Assembly (NCBI GenBank): GCA_025558095.1
Contig: JAIVFI010000001.1
Location: forward strand, 1,192,501 to 1,256,500
Length of the DNA stretch: 64,000 nucleotides
Source of the DNA: Hyaloraphidium curvatum
Lineage: Eukaryota; Monoblepharomycota; Hyaloraphidiomycetes; Hyaloraphidiales; Hyaloraphidiaceae
Direction: 5' to 3'
Under the pieces are notes generated by a model, which had not been told where the DNA came from, searched no databases, and saw nothing but the letters and a program-made list of their open reading frames with translations. Below, one piece after another: positions 60,037 to 64,000 of the stretch (within the stretch, counting starts at the first letter, position 1; each line of letters starts with the position of its first letter). Position numbers and translations under genes: made by a program.

Positions 60037-61275
60037 ATGGCGAAGGTGCGCGTGCGGTTCCTCCTTCTCGTCGTCGGCGCGCTGCTGCTCGTCGCGCACG
60101 CGCTGCTGCGCCACTCGCCGCGGCCGCCGCGCCGCCATCGCGAGTCGCGGCGCGCGCAGATCGTGCCCGCCGCGGCGGGCTACGCGGAGCTCGCGGTCGG
60201 CGTGCGGTCGGCCGCGCTGGACGCCGGCGAGGCGCTGCAGCGCGTGGCCGTGCAGCAGGCTACCTTCTTGCAGTGGGCTGCGAGCGTGGCGCTGGTCGGG
60301 CAGAGGCGTCTCGGCGCTGGCCCGCATTTTTCCGTGGCCGTGGAGGCGCACAACGACACGCACGTGCCTTCGCTGCTGTACCTGCGGAAACGCTTCGGCG
60401 CCGCAGAGTGGTACCTGCTGGCCGACGACGACTCGTACGTTTTCCTCGCCAACATCCGGCACCATGTGCGCCGGCACGGCCTGGAGCCGGGCAAGCCGCA
60501 CTTCCTCGGCTATGCGATGCACTTCCGCGGCTGCGCCGGGATCAAGGAGTTTGGCGAGGGCCCGACGTTTGCCCAGTCATCCTCGGGGATCCTGGTGTCC
60601 CGCGAGGCCCTGTGGATGCTGCAGGAGCGCGGCTCCTGCGCGGGAAAGTACCCGGACTGCGAGGTCGGCGAGGTGCGCCTGGGCCTCTGCCTGCGCGACG
60701 CGGGCGTGAAGATGGGCGCGCAGCGCGACGGATTCCACCTCATCCCGCCGACATCGTCCTCGTTCGCCTGGCCGCCGCCGTGCGAGTACCCGCTCGCCTT
60801 CCCCAAGGCCGGCGGCCTGCTCGCGCAGGCGCTGTACGACGCCGAGCGGGAGAAGCGGCAGGCCGTCGAGGCCAGGCTCGAGGTGCTCGCCCGCGCGGCG
60901 GCCGGGAACCGGACCGATGCCGCCGCGTACCTCGCCAGGCTGAACGCGACGGCGGGCGGGATGTACAGGCTGGCGCCCGTGGTCACCTACGCCGACGTGC
61001 ACGCGCGGCTCGCGCTGCCGGACCACCAGGCGGATCACTTGAAGGCGGACATTGCGGGCGGCGATTTCCACGAGGTGCAGGGGGTGGGCACGTGGGCCGA
61101 GTGCCGCGCCGCCTGCGAGGGCGGGCGGCATCCCGAGGGGATGGGGCCGTGCGTGGCGTGGACGCACGTCGAGGACACGGCCCTGTGCAGGCTCAAGGAT
61201 CGGATCGGGGCGATCAGGCAGGCCGCGACGAACCTGGTGTCGGGCGTGGTTCCGGGGAACTACCGGTGTGATTGA
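60037..61275 (+). CDS. Fringe-like type II glycosyltransferase with PAN-like C-terminus
   Basis: A single-exon frame of 412 residues. A basic start and one hydrophobic helix (residues about 5-22) give Golgi type II topology. The catalytic part has W-Y-L-L-A-D-D-D-S-Y near 125-135, G-E-G-P-T-F-A-Q-S-S-S-G-I-L-V-S near 175 and E-V-G-E-V-R-L-G-L-C-L-R-D-A-G, the same order as in the gene at 29621-31372. A C-terminal Cys pattern (C-R-A-A-C, C-V-A-W-T-H, C-R-L-K-D, ending Y-R-C-D) matches a PAN/apple-like module. It is about 150 residues shorter than the 30-kb copy, mainly in the stem. The two are diverged paralogues, and this one has no intron. Donor and acceptor are unknown. Confidence 0.82.
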   Translation: MAKVRVRFLLLVVGALLLVAHALLRHSPRPPRRHRESRRAQIVPAAAGYAELAVGVRSAALDAGEALQRVAVQQATFLQWAASVALVGQRRLGAGPHFSVAVEAHNDTHVPSLLYLRKRFGAAEWYLLADDDSYVFLANIRHHVRRHGLEPGKPHFLGYAMHFRGCAGIKEFGEGPTFAQSSSGILVSREALWMLQERGSCAGKYPDCEVGEVRLGLCLRDAGVKMGAQRDGFHLIPPTSSSFAWPPPCEYPLAFPKAGGLLAQALYDAEREKRQAVEARLEVLARAAAGNRTDAAAYLARLNATAGGMYRLAPVVTYADVHARLALPDHQADHLKADIAGGDFHEVQGVGTWAECRAACEGGRHPEGMGPCVAWTHVEDTALCRLKDRIGAIRQAATNLVSGVVPGNYRCD

Positions 61276-61545
61276 ATCGAGGCGTGAAGATCATCCTTTG
61301 GGCGAGCGCGTGCCCTGGCCCGGCCAAGATAGGACTTGCAGACTAAAGACGGTTCCAATGACCCGTCAAAGACCCCTGTTTTGCCACGGTCCTGGTCTGT
61401 TCTCGTTGCGAACCTACGGTGATCGATTGTCCCCACTCTCCTTGCTTCCAAACAAACAGTGTTTGCGGCTGACGCCGCGCTTTCCATTGAAGGCGGTCCT
61501 TGAGCCTTGCGGAGAACGGACGACCGGTGGTCGGAATCGGGTCTC

Positions 61546-62621
61546 ATGGCCGACGCGGGAACGACCACGTCTCCCCCCGCTGCGGACGCAGAGACGGAAG
61601 CAGAGCCTCCACGGATCCCGCCGGAGATCTTCCTGCGGATCGTGGAACTGACGCCGGACTGGTATACACAACGGCGGCGGGTCCAATATGCTCTCGCGAG
61701 GACCTGCAAGGAGCTGTACTGCTTGTTCTCTCCGGAGGTCATCGAGCGCCTCTATGTGGATTGGACGCCGAGGCAGCCGAAGAACTGGCTCGCCAAGGAC
61801 ACCATGGAGCAGCTCTCGGGCGACAGCAAGTATTCGTTCGTCAGGGAGTTGAGCTGCACCGACATTTTCTCTGGTGGCTCCCATGTCGTTCCCGAAGCTG
61901 ACCCAGTTGAATCTGGCCGGGTGCTATCACCAGGGCCTTAAGAAAGCTCTGAGCGCGAGAGTGCCAGTTCTCGAGACGGTCAACTGCGCATTTGTGGAGA
62001 ATATGTGCCGCGTCGCCGTCTGGGCATTCCCGAAACGAATCCTCACGTTCACACGTGGCACTGGCAAGCGTCCCGATACCGCGAAGTCGTCTCTTTGATC
62101 CAGAGACGTGACTTCCAGCCGGTTCAGCTCATTCAAGATTGGGATTCGGACAAAGATGTTATTGAGGATATCACAGACCTGGACCTTTGGGACGAAGAGG
62201 GCAACTCTGTGTGGGACGAAAAACTGAATGGAGGAACCCACGCTTGGAGGAGGTCGAACTAAGCTACCTTTCTACGCTGAATCTGACGCGAAGCCTTCCT
62301 TGCCGCCTGAAGAAGCTGACGGTGTCGCGCATGAAGATCTCGGGGCTTCGTGCGGGACAGCTTGCCCAAGTGGAATCCAATCTCAAGCAATTCGATGAGC
62401 TGGACCTACGCTTCAACCGTTTCATCAATGCCGACGGCGAGGATTTCACTCCCGAAGAGCTGGACTTTTGGAAACGCATTGCCGCGACCCGGGATGGCCT
62501 TGACTTCGAGTGTGACATGGAAATGCCAAATGCTGGGGAGGTAGATGTCGATGCTAACCAAGACGAGGATGGAGACGAGGATGGAGAGGAGGATGGGGAC
62601 GAGGACGCTGTAGATGTCTAG
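61546..62621 (+). pseudogene. Broken paralogue of the F-box/LRR-like gene at 53.8-55.0 kb
   Basis: Conserved segments follow the order of the other copy but sit in different frames. The F-box-like start (I-P-P-E-I-F-L-R-I-V-E-L-T-P) and L-A-R-T-C-K-E-L-Y are in one frame to about 61875. L-T-Q-L-N-L-A-G-C-Y-H-Q-G to A-F-P-K-R-I is in a second (to about 62045). T-W-H-W-Q...S-L-I-Q-R-R-D-F is in a third (to about 62240), and R-L-E-E-V-E-L-S to the end is in a fourth position. About 65 codons between the first two blocks, present in the other copy, are deleted. No intron-sized gaps exist at the junctions, so these are frameshifts. The end carries an Asp/Glu-rich repeat (D-E-D-G-D-E-D-G-E) not found in the other copy. 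Confidence 0.7.
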
Positions 62622-62811
62622 GCTTTTCCATAACTAAGTGGTCAAATGTTTGCACAGCAACACTTCGCATTCAATGAAACGGTGCCCAAGTCTACCTGGT
62701 GCAGCCGTCCATACCTGTCCAGAGTCAAAGGAGCTTCCCCGACCGACCACTCAGTCCCGGGGTCCACAATGAGTGGTTCAACCTGGTTCCTGCTCGGTCG
62801 CGCCATTTGTA

Positions 62812-63207
62812 TCATCTGACGGGCCGCAGGCTGGGAAAGAGTGCTGCAAGCGCCTGAGCTGCAAGACCGAGGATTCCCGGTAGGTGGAACCAAGCCGAGA
62901 CAATGTCGACAACGGTACCTCCGCCGAGAGATACCCCCAGCAGCAGCTCGAACGAAAGCAGAAGGGGGAGATAGACAGCCCCCATGAGTAACCGGCCATC
63001 GTGTGACAGCGGAGTCCGGCGGAGAAGCGCGCCTGCCAAAGACCAGGCGGCGAACAGCATGAGCGGGAGTTCGACGAGAACGGCCCACGTCTCTCCCATG
63101 AGGGGCACGAGGACGGGGATCCGGATCAGTGCGATCCCGAATCCGATCACAAAGAGGCCGACAGCGTAGAGTAATCCGGAGAGGACCGCATCGCGGATGG
63201 ATGCCAT
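62812..63207 (-). CDS. Small four-helix membrane protein
   Basis: This 131-residue frame has four hydrophobic segments at about 8-30, 38-60, 70-92 and 98-122 with short loops, and an Arg-rich loop after the second helix. I do not recognise a family. The even spacing of helices and absence of a signal peptide suggest a small integral membrane protein. The start at 63207 is the first ATG of the frame and lies about 175 bp from the divergent beta-helix gene. Confidence 0.6.
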   Translation of the reverse strand: MASIRDAVLSGLLYAVGLFVIGFGIALIRIPVLVPLMGETWAVLVELPLMLFAAWSLAGALLRRTPLSHDGRLLMGAVYLPLLLSFELLLGVSLGGGTVVDIVSAWFHLPGILGLAAQALAALFPSLRPVR

Positions 63208-63381
63208 TGCAACGGAGTTGAAGCGTACGAGGACGTGATCGGAGCGGCGATCGCACCTTCAAACATTGGCTCTGGTTCGCCGTAGGACGCCGTCGTCCGC
63301 TCCGTCGCTTTTCATTCGCGGTCTCCGTCACGTACGGAAGCTGGTTTCGGCCGCGGAATCGCCAAAGTCGCGGCTGGAGAG

Positions 63382-63996
63382 ATGTCGTGGCAGGCAACTC
63401 CCGCGCACATATTCGCCGCACTCCAGACGCGCAAACCCCGGCGCGTCTTTGAAAACCTCAAGGAATCCGCCGAGGTGGTGACGCTCGATGGACCGGGTCC
63501 GGTGCCGGTCCACATCGTTGCCTGCAGCGGCGTGCGATTCTCGTTCTCGGGCACGAAGCTTTCCTCAATAACGGTCGAACGCTGCGAGGACGTCACGGTC
63601 GAACTCGGTTCCGTCATCGGCGCGGTGGAAGTGATTCGCTGCTCGCGTACGTTGCTCTCGGTCCCGGGGGAAACCGCGGGCACCGTGACGCTGGACAATT
63701 GCAAAGCATGCCGCGTGGATCTGCGTGTTGCGCCCGGGACTGGGGACCTACAGGATGCTCTGAGGCGGTGCAGCGGTATGAGCGTGTTTTCGAGCGCGTG
63801 CGAGGGAGCCACGGTCGGAATCGCGGTGGAGGGGAGCACGGCGGAGCTGCCGCGGTACGCAATCCCGGACGATGCCAAGGATGGCAACAGGCTCTGGCGG
63901 CATAGGACGCGGGTGCTGGAGGGCAAGACGGGAACGTGCGCCGTCGGGACACAGTTGGTGAATCTTTACGGCGATGTCGTGTCTGATTCGGGGTAG
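63382..63996 (+). CDS. C-CAP/cofactor C-like beta-helix protein
   Basis: A 204-residue frame ends four bases before the window edge. After about 30 residues it shows short repeating strands of the kind V-x-x-V-x-C-S-G-V-R-F-S-F, L-S-S-I-T-V-E-R-C-E-D-V-T-V, G-A-V-E-V-I-R-C-S-R-T-L-L and G-T-V-T-L-D-N-C-K-A-C-R-V-D-L, the coil pattern of the right-handed beta-helix in the C-terminal domain of cyclase-associated protein and tubulin cofactor C. A late E-L-P-R-Y-A-I-P-D and an N-L-Y-G-D-V-V end also fit CAP-like C-termini. The actin-binding N-terminal parts of CAP are absent, so it is a stand-alone domain. Its partner (actin, tubulin or a small GTPase) is unknown. Confidence 0.62.
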   Translation: MSWQATPAHIFAALQTRKPRRVFENLKESAEVVTLDGPGPVPVHIVACSGVRFSFSGTKLSSITVERCEDVTVELGSVIGAVEVIRCSRTLLSVPGETAGTVTLDNCKACRVDLRVAPGTGDLQDALRRCSGMSVFSSACEGATVGIAVEGSTAELPRYAIPDDAKDGNRLWRHRTRVLEGKTGTCAVGTQLVNLYGDVVSDSG

Positions 63997-64000
63997 AGAT

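Overview
This window looks like nuclear DNA of a GC-rich fungus. Coding exons are dense on both strands, and most genes are split by very short introns of about 50 to 70 bases with GT..AG ends, usually phase-consistent and often with a CTNAC-like branch point. The protein set (hamartin, COG7, a Msp1-like AAA ATPase, Bet2, ATP11, NOP10, a two-finger GATA factor, DHHC palmitoyltransferase, SulP permease, a TRP-type channel, MYND and F-box proteins) fits an early-diverging, zoosporic-type fungus. A Hyaloraphidium- or chytrid-like organism is my inference from gene content; nothing in the window proves it. Coordinates of split genes span first to last coding base, and exon limits worked out by hand from reading phase are given in the evidence.

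Layout. 0-7.3 kb: an orphan protein with a PP1-docking tail, TSC1, and a TRP-type channel facing TSC1 tail to tail. 7.7-17.4 kb: SulP permease, COG7, a membrane protein with a histidine-rich metal-handling look, a MYND mini-ORF, and a Bles03-family protein. 17.5-23.6 kb: a glycosyltransferase-hydrolase fusion, then a mitochondrial AAA ATPase that carries a SANT/Myb-like segment. 23.7-27.0 kb: a divergent pair made of an AIG1-like GTPase and a CbbX-type AAA+ protein whose N-terminus looks like a degenerate copy of its neighbour. 27.2-33.9 kb: NOP10 (with an outsized intron), a four-carbon acid sugar kinase, a Fringe-like glycosyltransferase, an ornithine-cyclodeaminase-family enzyme and an MDR reductase. 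34.1-44.7 kb: DHHC enzyme, F-box protein, Bet2, GATA factor, ATP11, DCAF7. 44.9-53.5 kb: a transcriptional-type cyclin with an 84-bp hAT-type MITE just upstream, a frameshifted MYND gene, a second MDR reductase, and a long disordered tail-anchored protein. 53.8-64 kb: two copies of an F-box/LRR-like family (at least one broken), a secreted beta-propeller candidate, a MYND protein with a myristoylation-type start, a polytopic membrane protein, another Fringe/PAN glycosyltransferase, a small membrane protein, and a C-CAP-like beta-helix protein.

Most genes are ordinary single-copy eukaryotic housekeeping genes placed next to each other without an evident shared pathway. The parts most worth a second look are the GTPase/AAA+ divergent pair (23.7-27.0 kb), the AAA-SANT fusion (20.0-23.6 kb), the glycosyltransferase-hydrolase fusion (17.5-19.9 kb), the 413-base NOP10 intron with snoRNA-like structure (27.3-27.7 kb) and the intact MITE at 46.65 kb. 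No tRNA, rRNA, CRISPR array or viral gene was recognised.
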